64,000 nucleotides of DNA from CBDCDJ01 sp965215355 (GTDB lineage Bacteria > Deinococcota > Deinococci > Deinococcales > Trueperaceae). Positions within the stretch are counted from its first letter, which is position 1. Each line of letters starts with the position of its first letter. The stretch covers positions 3,658,001 to 3,722,000 of the forward strand of contig CBDCDJ010000007.1 of assembly GCA_965215355.1 (NCBI GenBank). The letters run 5' to 3'. Positions 45,370 to 54,692 of the stretch are shown here, piece by piece. The notes under the pieces are model-generated. The model was given only the letters and a program-made list of their open reading frames with translations. It made no database searches and had not been told where the DNA came from. The translations under genes and the position numbers were made by a program.

Positions 45370-46494
45370 ATGAAACGTTTAGCGGTTTTGGTGTGCAGTT
45401 TGGCTTCCCTGGGTTACACGCAGCTTTACCAGGACGACTTCTCGCAGCAAACGGGTTTTGCCGAGAGCGCCAGCGATACCGTCGTCTTGTCTTACCTCGA
45501 GGGCGGCGAGTACAGCATGAGCGTGCTCGTGCCGGACTTTACCCAGCTCGTCACCCCCAGCGGCCTGGGCAGTCTTGAAAACGTGGCGGTCGAAGTGGAC
45601 ACCTACCAGCCCACCACCGAATTCGACATGCTCTACGGGGTGCTGTGCCGCCTCCAGCCCGACGGCAGCCATTATGCCCTGCTCATCAGCAACGCGGGGC
45701 GGGCCTACGCCATCCTAAAGTCGGTGTTGGAAGACGACGTGTTCGTGCCGACCGTTTTGACGAGCGGCGCGCTGCCCGACAGGGGCCCCTCGGGCAACAG
45801 GCGGGTGGGCGCGGCGTGTGTGGGCGAAACGTTAACGCTTCAGGTGGACGGGGAACAAGTCGACAGCGTCAGCGACGCGGGTTTACCGAACGCGGGCCAG
45901 GTGGGTTTGGCGGGGATTTCGGCCGAAGCGTTTACGGGCGTCGCCCTCGCCCTTTTCGACAATTTCGAGGTGAACCAGCTCGAGCCGAGCCCCGAGGGCC
46001 AAGCCGAGCCGGATGCTCCAAGTAGTGCTGAAAACGCAGGCGACGCTGGCGCTGCTACCGACACGATGACTGAGCCGCCCACGCTACCCGCTGCGACAGA
46101 CGACACCGTTACAGGCACCTGGGTCGGACAAGCGCAAAACGACGGGGTGCCCGCCGAAGAACTGTGGTTCAACCTCACCCAAAACGGCACCAGCGTCACA
46201 GGTGAGGTGTACCTGCGCTTGCCGGGTGAAACGGCTTATCTCGAACTAGGCACGCTGGCGGGCGAGTTCGACGGCACGGGTGAACTGAACGCACGCCTGA
46301 ACGTAACTCCGGAGGTGCTGCCCGACGTGGCTACCGACACGGGCGTGTTGGGCGTAAGGCTCGAGTTTTACGGTCGTCCCGGCGGCAACAAGGCCGTCGG
46401 CAACCTCAGCTTGAACGCGGACGACGGCTCACCGGCTACGGATGAAGTCGGCAGCCTGGAGTTGACGCAGCGCTCGCGGGAACCGCAGAACTAA
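45370..46494 (+). CDS. Secreted two-domain hypothetical protein
   Basis: About 374 residues. Signal peptide (MKRLAVLVCSLASLGYTQ), a laminin-G/DUF1080-type beta domain to about 215 (NVAVEVDTYQPTTEFDMLYGVLCR), an Ala/Pro/Glu linker, and a second beta domain (TVTGTWVGQAQNDGVPAEELWFNLTQNGTSVTGEV) repeating the 'W.G.. ...LTQNG..VTG' pattern of small extracellular domains. ATG at 45370 has AAGGAG 5 nt away; TTGACA at 45345-45352 may be its -35. Confidence 0.65.
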   Translation: MKRLAVLVCSLASLGYTQLYQDDFSQQTGFAESASDTVVLSYLEGGEYSMSVLVPDFTQLVTPSGLGSLENVAVEVDTYQPTTEFDMLYGVLCRLQPDGSHYALLISNAGRAYAILKSVLEDDVFVPTVLTSGALPDRGPSGNRRVGAACVGETLTLQVDGEQVDSVSDAGLPNAGQVGLAGISAEAFTGVALALFDNFEVNQLEPSPEGQAEPDAPSSAENAGDAGAATDTMTEPPTLPAATDDTVTGTWVGQAQNDGVPAEELWFNLTQNGTSVTGEVYLRLPGETAYLELGTLAGEFDGTGELNARLNVTPEVLPDVATDTGVLGVRLEFYGRPGGNKAVGNLSLNADDGSPATDEVGSLELTQRSREPQN

Positions 46495-46532
46495 GGATAC
46501 CTCCGAGGCGCTGAAGTTGATAACTCAAGCGT

Positions 46533-46994
46533 ATGAAGCCACCTGATGAGCGCTTTACATTTCTTTGCAGGTGGCTGCTGGGCTGCTGCATTTTCTTTAC
46601 TCTTCAGGCACTGGGTTGGGTGCTGTCGGGCTCGTTCGACATTTTTGGCGTTTGGGATGAACTCATGTTTCGCTCGCTCTTTAACGGCGAGACCTTTGGG
46701 GAGGTCGAGCGTTTTCGCCGTTTTATCTTAGGGCCTTTTGGCGCTTCGGTGGCAGCCTATTTTGTCCTGGCGTTTTGCCTTGTCCATTTTGTTTTTCCCC
46801 GACAGGAAGCCTGGGCCTACTGGTCGCTGGTCGGGTCTTTTTATACCTGGTTCGTAACGGATTCCGCCGCTTCGCTCGCGCACGGGGCGCTCTTCAATGT
46901 GTTGCTTGTCAACCTCCCCTGCGCGCTTCTTATGAGTTTTCCGCTCGCGCTGTTGTTTCCTTATTTTCGACCCCGAAAGGTGCCGTCTTTGTGA
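46533..46994 (+). CDS. Membrane protein of unknown function
   Basis: 153 residues, about four membrane helices (LLGCCIFFTLQALGWVL; GASVAAYFVLAFCLVHFVF; and two more). Starts ATG at 46533. No family recognised. The CPBP gene follows after 25 bp. Confidence 0.6.
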   Translation: MKPPDERFTFLCRWLLGCCIFFTLQALGWVLSGSFDIFGVWDELMFRSLFNGETFGEVERFRRFILGPFGASVAAYFVLAFCLVHFVFPRQEAWAYWSLVGSFYTWFVTDSAASLAHGALFNVLLVNLPCALLMSFPLALLFPYFRPRKVPSL

Positions 46995-47019
46995 CCCTGT
47001 TTGGGAAAGCCGTTACAGG

Positions 47020-47967
47020 ATGAGGCAGGGCCTGCTCGAGCTGGAAAGCAACCGTCCCGCCCCGACCTTTTACGCGCTCTGTCTGCTCATCGCCTGGCCC
47101 TTCGTTTTGTTGCACACGCTCAATTTGGCGAACCGCCTGGGTAACGTAAGCGAGGGGGTAACGCTGGCACTGCTCGTCGGCTTTGCCCAGTTCAGCCCGT
47201 CACTCTCAGCCTTTATTCTGGTCGCCAACCGACACGGCGGGCGGGGCGTCAGGCGCTTGTTGCGCCGCGCGGTGCGAGTTCCAGCGGCGCGACGCTGGTT
47301 AGGCATTGCGGCGCTGTTGCCCCTCGGCATCGTCGCGCTCACGGTACTCGTCATGCTGCTCGTCGGTTTGCCGAGGCCGGACTTTGCGGCGCTGTCCGGG
47401 GCGCTGGTCGCACCCTACTACCTGCTCAGTTTGCTCGTCGGACTTGTTTTCGGCGGGTTGTCCGAAGAGTTCGGCTGGCGGGGTTACCTGTTGCCCGTCT
47501 TGCAGCGGAGGCACTCGGCGCTGGTGGCGGGCGTTGTCACGGGGCTGTTATGGGCGCTCTGGCACTTAGACCCCGAAACCATGTTGCTGCCGCTCTTTGG
47601 GGGTGGCCGGGGCGCATTCTTAAACGCCCTTGCTGCTGGCTATGGTCTCAGAATGATAAGCGACGTGGCGACCGCCGTCATCATGGTCTGGCTGTTTAAC
47701 AGTACGGGCGGGAGTTTGCTCGTTGCTGTTTTGTTTCACAGTTCCGTCAACGCCGCGCAAACGGTGACGCTCGCCCTGTGGAGCGACTTTCCGCTTGCAG
47801 GCGAGCTTATCTATTACGGCGTCGGCTGGGGCGTCGTGCTGCTGCTCGTTTTGAAGTTGGGGACTTCTACACTGAGTGCGGACGGGATTAAACAGGTGCT
47901 GGGGGCGGGGTTTGAGAGACTCGAGCCCCGCCCAAACCCCACGGGTTCAAAGTCCGATACCTTATAG
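47020..47967 (+). CDS. CPBP-family intramembrane metalloprotease
   Basis: 315 residues, polytopic. Conserved motifs: LSEEFGWRGYLLP (EExxxR), LLWALWHLD (FxxxH-type) and HSSVNA (HxxxN), the zinc set of the CPBP/Abi family. Family members include CAAX proteases and bacteriocin-immunity proteins. The actual substrate is unknown. Same strand as the small membrane gene before it. Confidence 0.9.
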   Translation: MRQGLLELESNRPAPTFYALCLLIAWPFVLLHTLNLANRLGNVSEGVTLALLVGFAQFSPSLSAFILVANRHGGRGVRRLLRRAVRVPAARRWLGIAALLPLGIVALTVLVMLLVGLPRPDFAALSGALVAPYYLLSLLVGLVFGGLSEEFGWRGYLLPVLQRRHSALVAGVVTGLLWALWHLDPETMLLPLFGGGRGAFLNALAAGYGLRMISDVATAVIMVWLFNSTGGSLLVAVLFHSSVNAAQTVTLALWSDFPLAGELIYYGVGWGVVLLLVLKLGTSTLSADGIKQVLGAGFERLEPRPNPTGSKSDTL

Positions 47968-48017
47968 CGGCAACGGTAAGTTCTGGTAGATACTCGAGCA
48001 ATTTCAAGAGGTCATTT

Positions 48018-48476
48018 ATGCTTACAAAACTTAAACTTTCCCCTGTCTTTATCGTCCTGGCTCTGGTTCTACTCAGCGCCTGTTCCAATCCTAATTTTCA
48101 CCAGGAGAGGCTCGAGGGCTTACTTGGTACCAACGATTTTTCAGAGCTTGAGGGTTTTACCACAGGCTTTCAGGATACCTTTCACCACTACCGCTTCGTA
48201 ACCGACCAGCGTGTCATCGACGCCGTCGTGAAGCGCTACGCGCTGGGGAATGATGAAAGCTTCGATACAAGCGAACTGAGAACCTTTGCACTCATTCCTT
48301 TCTTCGATAATCGAGAGGTAAAGTGGTGGCAACCTCAAGAAATAGCTGGCGGGAGGGTTTACTACAGGTGGTTTGAGCGTGACGAGAATCGGAACGGTCC
48401 CGTAGGTCCGTACTTTTACGAGCTGGGGTTTAATCCCGACACGGGCGTAACCTACCTGGTAGAAGGGTATCCGTGA
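48018..48476 (+). CDS. Lipoprotein of unknown function
   Basis: 152 residues. Signal peptide with lipobox LLSAC at about 18-22. The rest has no recognised motif (TTGFQDTFHHYRFVTDQRVID). AGAGG lies upstream of ATG. Confidence 0.65.
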   Translation: MLTKLKLSPVFIVLALVLLSACSNPNFHQERLEGLLGTNDFSELEGFTTGFQDTFHHYRFVTDQRVIDAVVKRYALGNDESFDTSELRTFALIPFFDNREVKWWQPQEIAGGRVYYRWFERDENRNGPVGPYFYELGFNPDTGVTYLVEGYP

Positions 48477-48531
48477 GTGCGACACCAAAGTTCAAAGTGC
48501 GGTCAGCGCCTGTTTTTAGAAGCCTGCCTGC

Positions 48532-48543
48532 TATGCTTTGAGG
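48532..48543 (+). promoter_or_regulatory. -10 box and leaderless start of SARP gene
   Basis: TATGCT at 48532-48537 ends exactly 6 nt before GTG at 48544; the spacer TTGAGG has no room for a leader. This decides GTG 48544 over TTG 48538. Confidence 0.55.
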
Positions 48544-51500
48544 GTGCTCGAGCTACACCTTTTTGGAACACCCACCGCCAAAAGCTCACAGGGCACGCTT
48601 CGGTTGCGCGGGCGGCAACCGCTGGCGCTGCTGGCGTTTTTGGCGCTCGAGGCCAGGGCTGTCTCCCGAACCGAGGCCAGCTTTCTTTTTTTCTCGGACT
48701 GCCCCGAGACGACCGCGTCAGGGCGCTTTCGCCGTTTGCTGAGCGCGACGCGCAGCAGCCTCAAGGCGGCGGGCTTGGCGGAGGTGCTGCTGGCTGAAGG
48801 GTCTAGTTTGCGTCTCGACGAACGCGGGCTGCGCTGCGACGTGAGCCGGTTTGGGGCGTTTTATAAGGTGGGTCGGCCTTCCCAAGCACTGGCGCTTTAC
48901 AGGGGCACGCTTCTAGAAGGCTTCAGCTTAAAAAACGCGCCCGAGTTCGAGCGCTGGTTGGGGCTAGCGCGTGAGACCCTGTTGGGGCAAAAGTTGCAAC
49001 TGCTCGAGGCCCTTAGTAAAGAGGCGGCGCACCGCGCCGACTGGGGGGCGGTCATAAAACACGCGGGCGCGCTGCTGGCAGAAGACCCCCTGCGCGAAGA
49101 AAGCCACCTCATGTTGATGGAGGCGTACCACGCCCTGGGGCAGCGGCGTGACGCCCTGCGGCAGTTCGAGCTTTTGACCGAAACCTTGCGCGCCGAGCTG
49201 GGCGTCGCGCCCCTGGCCGAGAGTCAGGCGCGTTACCAGGCCCTGCTGCAAGGCCAAGAAGCGGTAACGCGAACCGAGACGGTCGTTCCGGGCAGCCTCA
49301 ACCTTCCTCTTGTCGGGCGCGAGACGCAGCTCGAGGCGTTACAAGCGACAGTTCACAAGAGTCAGCAGGGCGACTTTCAGCTCGTGCTGCTGACGGGCGC
49401 CTCGGGCATCGGCAAAACGCGCTTGCTGGACGAGCTGGTCGTTAATTTAAAGAGGGTTTTAAGGATGCACTGCGCCGAGGCTCTGGCGAATTTACCCTAC
49501 GGCGCGCTGCTCGAGGCCCTGGGCGAGCCGCCCGTTTTTGGTGACACGGAAGCCGTCAAAGCGCGCACCTGGGAAAGACTTTTCGAACTTATCGTAGAAC
49601 GCTTCCAAGCCGCGCCCGTCCTCTTTATAGACGACCTGCAGTGGGCCGACGGGGCCAGTTTAGAGGCGCTGCCCTATCTGGTCCACAGGCTAAACGCCTT
49701 GAAGATGCAGGAATTAAAGGCACAGGGACGCGCCGCCCCCCTGGTCGTGTTGAGCTACCGCAACGAAGGCTTGCACCCTGCCTTTGAAAGCGACCTGAGA
49801 AAACTCACGGCGTTGACGACGTTGCGGCTCGAGCTGCCCCCTCTATCCCAAGCTGACACAAAGCGACTTGTCAGCGCTAACTTAGAGGCTACGGAAGACC
49901 TCGAGGCCAGGCTTTTCAGCGAGAGCGAGGGCAACCCGTTTTATTTGGTCGAGAGCCTGCGGTTTTTACAAAAGCAACCCCGTTTAGACGCGGCTGCGCG
50001 GCTGCCCGACACGGTGTTACCCGACACGGTGCAGGCGTCGATTCGCGCACGTTTCGACGCCGTCCCTCGGGGCGCGCACCAGCTCGCCGAACTCATGGCG
50101 GTGTACGCGCGCCCCCTGAGCTTCGAAGACCTGCAGCGCTACGCGAGTCTGGGCGAAAGCGCCCTGATGGATGCTTTAGAGGGGCTCGAGCGCGCAGGGT
50201 TTGTCAGCGCGGGGCCGGAGGGCTACGGGTTCAGCCACGGCAAACTGCAAGACGCCCTTTACGAAGGGCTCACCCCCACCAGACGCCGCCTGCTCCACGG
50301 GCGCGTGGCGCAGCTTATGCCCGCTCGCGCCGAAGCCGCCGCCCTACGACTCGCGCACGCCGAACGCGCTCACCGGTGGACGGACGCGGCCGACGCGGCG
50401 CGCGCCGCCGCCGACGCGGCGCGTCGCCTGGGCAGTTTGGAGGCGGCTGCCGCCTTTGAAACGAGGAGGCTGACGGCGCTCGACAAACTGGGTGAGACCG
50501 ACGACGCCCACAGGTTTAACGCGCTGCTGAAACGGGAAAACGACTATCACACGCTGGGCGAGCGCACAAAGCAAGGGGCTGACTTGGCGCGGTTAGAAGG
50601 GCTCGCGCTGAAGCTGGGACGGCGCGCCGACGTGCTTTACCGGCGGGGACGCTACCTAAACGCCACCAGCGACTGGGGGGCGGCGCGTTCGCGTTTGGAG
50701 CTGGCGCTTGACGTGGTGAAAGAAGGGGCGCTGGCGGCCACCGTCAGGCTCGAGCTTGCCGTGGCGGTCGCGCAACAGGGCGATGTCGCCGCGGCCCTGA
50801 CGCTGGGCGAAGAGGTTTTGCAGGAGGCCGAGGCGAAAGGCGACGTTCCCTTGCAGCTACGCACCTTTTTACAACTGGCGAGCTTTGCCCAGATGCAAGA
50901 GGAGGGAAGCCAGACGCTGCACTACCTGGAGCGGGCAGCGCCGCTCGCGCCGCTCGTGCCGGAGCTTAACGCTCGCTACTTAGTCACGCGCGCGCGCAGC
51001 CGCCTGCGCGGGAGTGACCCCGGGCTTATGCGTCAGGAGGCCCAACAAGCGTTCAAAGCGTACAAGACCCTGGGCGACACCGAGGGTCAGGCCCTGAGTT
51101 TGGCTTTGGGCGGCATTGCCGCCGGACGACTCTACAGCTTTTCAGACGCGGAAAAAAGCTATGCGGCGGCGCTCGAGCTTTACCGCGCGCTCGGTAACCA
51201 GCAGCAACAGGCCGCCGTCAACATCAACCTGGCCGTGCTGCAGAACCGTCTGGCTGACTACGAACGGGCAGAAGGCTTTGCGCAGGCGGCCTTCGACCTG
51301 CTTAAATCCTTGGGTGACAAACGCGGTCAGTGCGCCGCCGCGCTCAACTTGGCCGCAGTCAAGTTCCATCTAGGCAGGGCGGAGGCCGCCGACTGGGCGA
51401 AGCGCGCCCTCGGGCTTGCCCAGACGCTGGGGTTAGGGCTTTTCGAGGCCGTCGCCTACGCCAACTTAGGCGGCGCGCGCTTTAGAGAAGGGGCTTTGAA

Positions 51501-51942
51501 AGAGGCTTACAAGTTCTATAAACAGGCGCTCGAGCTGCGCCCTGAAACCGATATCGGGCGCGCTCTCGACCTGCTCTATTTAGGGCTTGTTAGCTTAGAC
51601 CTGGGCGACGGGCAGGCGGCAAACGCCTACAGCCTGGAAGCTGTTGGGCTGCTAGAAGCGGGGTCTCTCGTAGAGCATCCGCAGCAGGTTTACGCTGCGC
51701 GCGCCTATATTCTTTACTGTACGGGTAACCCAGAAGACGCGCGCGCCGCCCTAGCCAGGGCGCAAGCGCAGCTCGAGGAAGTGTTGCAGCGTATAGGCGA
51801 TGTTAAAGACAGGAAGCGCTACTCGGCTAACCACACCTTTCACGCTTTTATAAGCGCCGCTGCCCAGGGCTACTGGAACGACTTGCACCCGATCTTCGGC
51901 GAAAAAAGGTTGACTGAGCGCCAGGGCGTGAGCGCAAGGTGA
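48544..51942 (+). CDS. SARP/AfsR-like regulator: BTAD + AAA ATPase + TPR
   Basis: About 1132 residues. Residues 1-245 are a DNA-binding winged helix plus bacterial transcriptional activator domain (LELHLFGTPTAKS, then HAGALLAEDPLREESHLMLMEAYHALGQRRDALRQFELL). Then LVGRETQLEAL and Walker A LTGASGIGKTR at about 285, Walker B VLFIDDLQWADGAS at about 360, and a long TPR region to the end. This is the AfsR/MalT-like plan of ATP-dependent activators that sense a signal through the TPR part. The lipoprotein gene 109 bp downstream carries SARP-type repeats, so it is the likely target. Confidence 0.88.
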   Translation: MLELHLFGTPTAKSSQGTLRLRGRQPLALLAFLALEARAVSRTEASFLFFSDCPETTASGRFRRLLSATRSSLKAAGLAEVLLAEGSSLRLDERGLRCDVSRFGAFYKVGRPSQALALYRGTLLEGFSLKNAPEFERWLGLARETLLGQKLQLLEALSKEAAHRADWGAVIKHAGALLAEDPLREESHLMLMEAYHALGQRRDALRQFELLTETLRAELGVAPLAESQARYQALLQGQEAVTRTETVVPGSLNLPLVGRETQLEALQATVHKSQQGDFQLVLLTGASGIGKTRLLDELVVNLKRVLRMHCAEALANLPYGALLEALGEPPVFGDTEAVKARTWERLFELIVERFQAAPVLFIDDLQWADGASLEALPYLVHRLNALKMQELKAQGRAAPLVVLSYRNEGLHPAFESDLRKLTALTTLRLELPPLSQADTKRLVSANLEATEDLEARLFSESEGNPFYLVESLRFLQKQPRLDAAARLPDTVLPDTVQASIRARFDAVPRGAHQLAELMAVYARPLSFEDLQRYASLGESALMDALEGLERAGFVSAGPEGYGFSHGKLQDALYEGLTPTRRRLLHGRVAQLMPARAEAAALRLAHAERAHRWTDAADAARAAADAARRLGSLEAAAAFETRRLTALDKLGETDDAHRFNALLKRENDYHTLGERTKQGADLARLEGLALKLGRRADVLYRRGRYLNATSDWGAARSRLELALDVVKEGALAATVRLELAVAVAQQGDVAAALTLGEEVLQEAEAKGDVPLQLRTFLQLASFAQMQEEGSQTLHYLERAAPLAPLVPELNARYLVTRARSRLRGSDPGLMRQEAQQAFKAYKTLGDTEGQALSLALGGIAAGRLYSFSDAEKSYAAALELYRALGNQQQQAAVNINLAVLQNRLADYERAEGFAQAAFDLLKSLGDKRGQCAAALNLAAVKFHLGRAEAADWAKRALGLAQTLGLGLFEAVAYANLGGARFREGALKEAYKFYKQALELRPETDIGRALDLLYLGLVSLDLGDGQAANAYSLEAVGLLEAGSLVEHPQQVYAARAYILYCTGNPEDARAALARAQAQLEEVLQRIGDVKDRKRYSANHTFHAFISAAAQGYWNDLHPIFGEKRLTERQGVSAR

Positions 51943-51976
51943 ATGAGAAGCCGAAAAGTGCAGTGGTGGTTCTTTT

Positions 51977-52029
51977 AGACAGCTTGTAGACACCTTTGAG
52001 ACATTTTGCGGACGCTCCTTTTTTATGCT
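51977..52029 (+). promoter_or_regulatory. SARP-type operator with four 11-bp-phased repeats and -10 box
   Basis: AGAC words start at 51977, 51988 and 51999 and GGAC at 52010, all steps 11 bp. The last heptamer (GGACGCT) ends 7 nt before TATGCT (52024-52029). SARP activators are known to bind heptamer direct repeats with 11-bp phasing about 8 bp before a -10 box, and the layout here fits. The regulator gene ends 34 bp upstream. Confidence 0.75.
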
Positions 52030-52051
52030 GCATCCTGAAAGGAGTTAGACC

Positions 52052-52984
52052 ATGAAACATTTAGGGGTAATACTACTTGCAAGCTTGTTGCTGCTGGGCT
52101 GCGCTCAGGAAACCACTCCGCCGCCAGGCGAGGGCGACCCGCCGGGTCAGGACGGTGCGGCGCAGGAGTTCAGGGTAGGCGAGGTCAGATTTTCAATCGA
52201 CCGCCTTGAGGTCGGGGACGGCGGCGTTACCTTGAGCGTCACCGTGGCAAACGGCGGCAGCGAAGCCATAAGCCTGAACCGGGAAAACCTCGAGCCTCTC
52301 CTGGTCAACGACAAGGGCGACATGGCCTTTGGCGGTCTGCCGGAAGGCACGGAGGTGGCGGCGGGCGCGAGCGAGACCTTCGACCTTAGTTTCGAGGGGC
52401 TGTCAGGGGGGTTTTTTACGCTCGCCTTTAACGCGCCCAAAGACCTGATTATTTCCGGCCCCGGCGTCTGGCCGGTTTATTACGTCGGGCCTATCCTCAC
52501 GGACGGCGTCACCCGCGGCAGCCAGACGGGCAGCGCAGCGCTCGACTTAGCCGTGACGGGTGACTTGGCCGACACGGGCAAAAAGCTCGAGGCGCGCGTC
52601 AAAGGGGTCTCGTTAGCCGACGGTGACATCGTGTTGACCGTGTTTTTAAGCCGCGAAGAGGGTGAAGATTTATCCGGCGTAACCAGCTTTGCCTATCTCG
52701 GCTCGGACTGTTACGCGCCTACCAGGATAAGCCTGACCGACGCCAACGGTACCGTCTACGTGCCCGACTACGGGGCGGGTCTACTTGCGAACGCCCCTGA
52801 ACTTAAGGTTTCAGACTCGGTCGGTGAGCCGAGCTATGAGGGCGAGTTGTACTTTGCGCCCCTCTTAGAAGGCAGCGTCGGCCCGCTGACGCTCAACTTC
52901 AACGCCTGCACCGCGGACGCCGCCCAGGAAAGAGCGTACTCGCCGCCCCTGACGATAGAAGGCATTCCCTTACCCGTTCAGTAA
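52052..52984 (+). CDS. SARP-regulated lipoprotein
   Basis: 310 residues. Lipobox LLLLGC with Cys at about 17, then a Pro/Gly/Glu-rich linker and two beta-rich parts (VTLSVTVANGGSEAISLNRENLEPL and LEARVKGVSLADGDIVLTVFLSR). Resembles extracellular DUF4352-type immunoglobulin-like proteins. AAAGGAG with 7-nt spacing before ATG. The operator at 51977-52029 implies control by the SARP-like regulator upstream. A decayed duplicate of its start is at 44132. Confidence 0.8.
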   Translation: MKHLGVILLASLLLLGCAQETTPPPGEGDPPGQDGAAQEFRVGEVRFSIDRLEVGDGGVTLSVTVANGGSEAISLNRENLEPLLVNDKGDMAFGGLPEGTEVAAGASETFDLSFEGLSGGFFTLAFNAPKDLIISGPGVWPVYYVGPILTDGVTRGSQTGSAALDLAVTGDLADTGKKLEARVKGVSLADGDIVLTVFLSREEGEDLSGVTSFAYLGSDCYAPTRISLTDANGTVYVPDYGAGLLANAPELKVSDSVGEPSYEGELYFAPLLEGSVGPLTLNFNACTADAAQERAYSPPLTIEGIPLPVQ

Positions 52985-53001
52985 GCACGAAAAGAGGTGT
53001 T

Positions 53002-53045
53002 CTCAGTCGTCAGCTTAGCTCGAGGGCTTTTGGCTGACGGCTGAG
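53002..53045 (+). terminator. Terminator after lipoprotein gene
   Basis: CTCAGTCGTCAGC (53002-53014) pairs with GCTGACGGCTGAG (53033-53045), 13 bp with one G-U. CCTTTTCATT follows. Confidence 0.65.
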
Positions 53046-53125
53046 CCTTTTCATTACGCGCGAACAGCTACAGGGCTGAGGGGTCACGGCTTACAGAAGC
53101 CTGCCCCTCACGTTGGGTAGGTCTT

Positions 53126-53320
53126 ATGACGGACGCTGATAAAACCGACTACTGCTCGTTCGTCGTGCGCTTCTGGCTCGAGCCTGGGCGGGGCTGGCTG
53201 GCCGAACTCGAGCACTTGCAAAGTGGCGCGAAAGAGCCGCTAAAGGCCGCCCCCGACATCGTGACGTTTCTAAAAAAGCACGACGCTCCCCTGGAGGCTC
53301 TGAGCACCGAGCTTTTGTAG
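53126..53320 (+). CDS. Small hypothetical protein
   Basis: 64 residues, soluble (CSFVVRFWLEPGRGWLAELEHLQSGAKEPLKAAPDIVTFL). Such short beta-alpha proteins with 'W.aele.l.sge' are widespread in bacteria, function unknown. ATG at 53126. Confidence 0.6.
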   Translation: MTDADKTDYCSFVVRFWLEPGRGWLAELEHLQSGAKEPLKAAPDIVTFLKKHDAPLEALSTELL

Positions 53321-53470
53321 GCGTTTTGAACAGGGCTGACGCCGGACCTCTCAAAACTCCCCTTGTACCTCCTGAGTTTTTATCGTATCTTTAAGATACA
53401 AAGCAGCGTTGAGGCATCGAAGCGCAGGTTCCTCAGCAGTTGTCTAATCAGCTTCAAACGGAGGTTAGTC

Positions 53471-54061
53471 ATGCGTACCACGGCCTTGAAGATATTAGCT
53501 ATCACGTTCGTGACGCTGGGCATGGTCACGGTTGCTCAGGAGGTAGGCTGTCCCGGTGTCACTTACCCTGACTGGGTCACCTCGCCCTATGTATTGCCGT
53601 TCGCGGCGGGCGAGACTTACCGCGTGGAGCTGGCGAACTGCTCGAGTTCCTACCACAGCGCCCAGTATCCCGACAGGTACGCCTACGACTTCGTCATGGA
53701 CATCGGCACGCCGATTTTAGCGAGTCGTGCCGGGAGGGTCGTTTACGTGGAGGAATCCGGCAGGGACTTCAACCACCCCAACAACCTCGTCGTCGTCGAC
53801 CACGGCGACGCTACCTTTGCAGAGTACATGCACCTCACCCAAAACGGCGCAGCGGTGGAGGTGGGCGACGAGGTCGTGCAGGGTGACCTCATCGGTTACA
53901 GTGGCGCGACAGGCCTAGCAGGGTATCCGCACCTGCACTTTATCGTGGTCAAAGACGACCCGAGCTGGCCTTACGAGGGCGTGCCCGTGACCTTCAGCAA
54001 CACCGCGCCCAACCCGAGGGGGCTTGCATCCTACACGCCTTACGAGGCACTGCCTTACTAG
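53471..54061 (+). CDS. Exported M23-family peptidase
   Basis: About 196 residues. Signal peptide (LKILAITFVTLGMVTVAQ). Peptidase M23/LytM blocks: RYAYDFVMDIGTPILASRAGRVVYV, NLVVVDHGDATFAEYMHL, GYSGATG, YPHLHF (the HxH ligands). YAYDF carries the usual Asp. Peptidoglycan endopeptidase or a related periplasmic hydrolase. GGAGG with 6-nt spacing selects ATG at 53471. Confidence 0.88.
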   Translation: MRTTALKILAITFVTLGMVTVAQEVGCPGVTYPDWVTSPYVLPFAAGETYRVELANCSSSYHSAQYPDRYAYDFVMDIGTPILASRAGRVVYVEESGRDFNHPNNLVVVDHGDATFAEYMHLTQNGAAVEVGDEVVQGDLIGYSGATGLAGYPHLHFIVVKDDPSWPYEGVPVTFSNTAPNPRGLASYTPYEALPY

Positions 54062-54131
54062 CTCTCGAGAAGCGGCGAGCCCTCAGCATAGTACAAGCCG
54101 CACTCGGCACACATCCGCGCAGGAGCAACCC

Positions 54132-54668
54132 ATGTCCAGACCCGAACTGAACACGCCCCTCTCCCCCGAAGACTTTCTAGCCTTCTACTGGCTCAAAAAC
54201 GAACTGACACATTTTTGTAGAGCCAACGGCCTGCCCACTTCGGGGTCGAAGCTCGAGCTGACCGAAAGAATCGCTCGCTTTCTTGAAACGGGTGAGGTTC
54301 TTGCGGCGCGCGCTGAACGTCCCGTCAGGGCGGCAATGCCCGACGCCTTTACAAAAGAAACCGTCATCGGCGCGGGCTGGCGCTGCACCCAGGCGTTGCG
54401 GCGATTTTTCGAGCGGGAGGCCGACGTTAAGTTTCATTTCAACGCTTATTTGCGCGACTACATCACGAGCAGCGGGGTCGGTCACACCCTGGGAGAAGCC
54501 CTGGACGGCTGGCACGCTTCCAAGCGAGAGGCTAAGGGCTCGAGCAACATCGGTGAACAGTTCGAGTACAACCGGCACCTGCGTGACTACTTCAGGGCGA
54601 ACCCCGGCGCTACGCTCGAGGACGCCCTCAGGGCCTGGAAAGAGCGGCGGGGCAAGCGGGCCGAGTAG
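54132..54668 (+). CDS. SAP-domain protein (DUF6434-like)
   Basis: 178 residues. ANGLPTSGSKLELTERIARFLETG is a SAP-type DNA-binding helix-turn-helix. The remainder has FEREADVKFHFNAYLRDYI and RAWKERRGKRAE, as in a family of SAP + DUF6434 proteins. Function unknown. AGGAG before ATG at 54132. Confidence 0.75.
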   Translation: MSRPELNTPLSPEDFLAFYWLKNELTHFCRANGLPTSGSKLELTERIARFLETGEVLAARAERPVRAAMPDAFTKETVIGAGWRCTQALRRFFEREADVKFHFNAYLRDYITSSGVGHTLGEALDGWHASKREAKGSSNIGEQFEYNRHLRDYFRANPGATLEDALRAWKERRGKRAE

Positions 54669-54692
54669 GTCTGTAACAAAAAGGAGGTCAGG

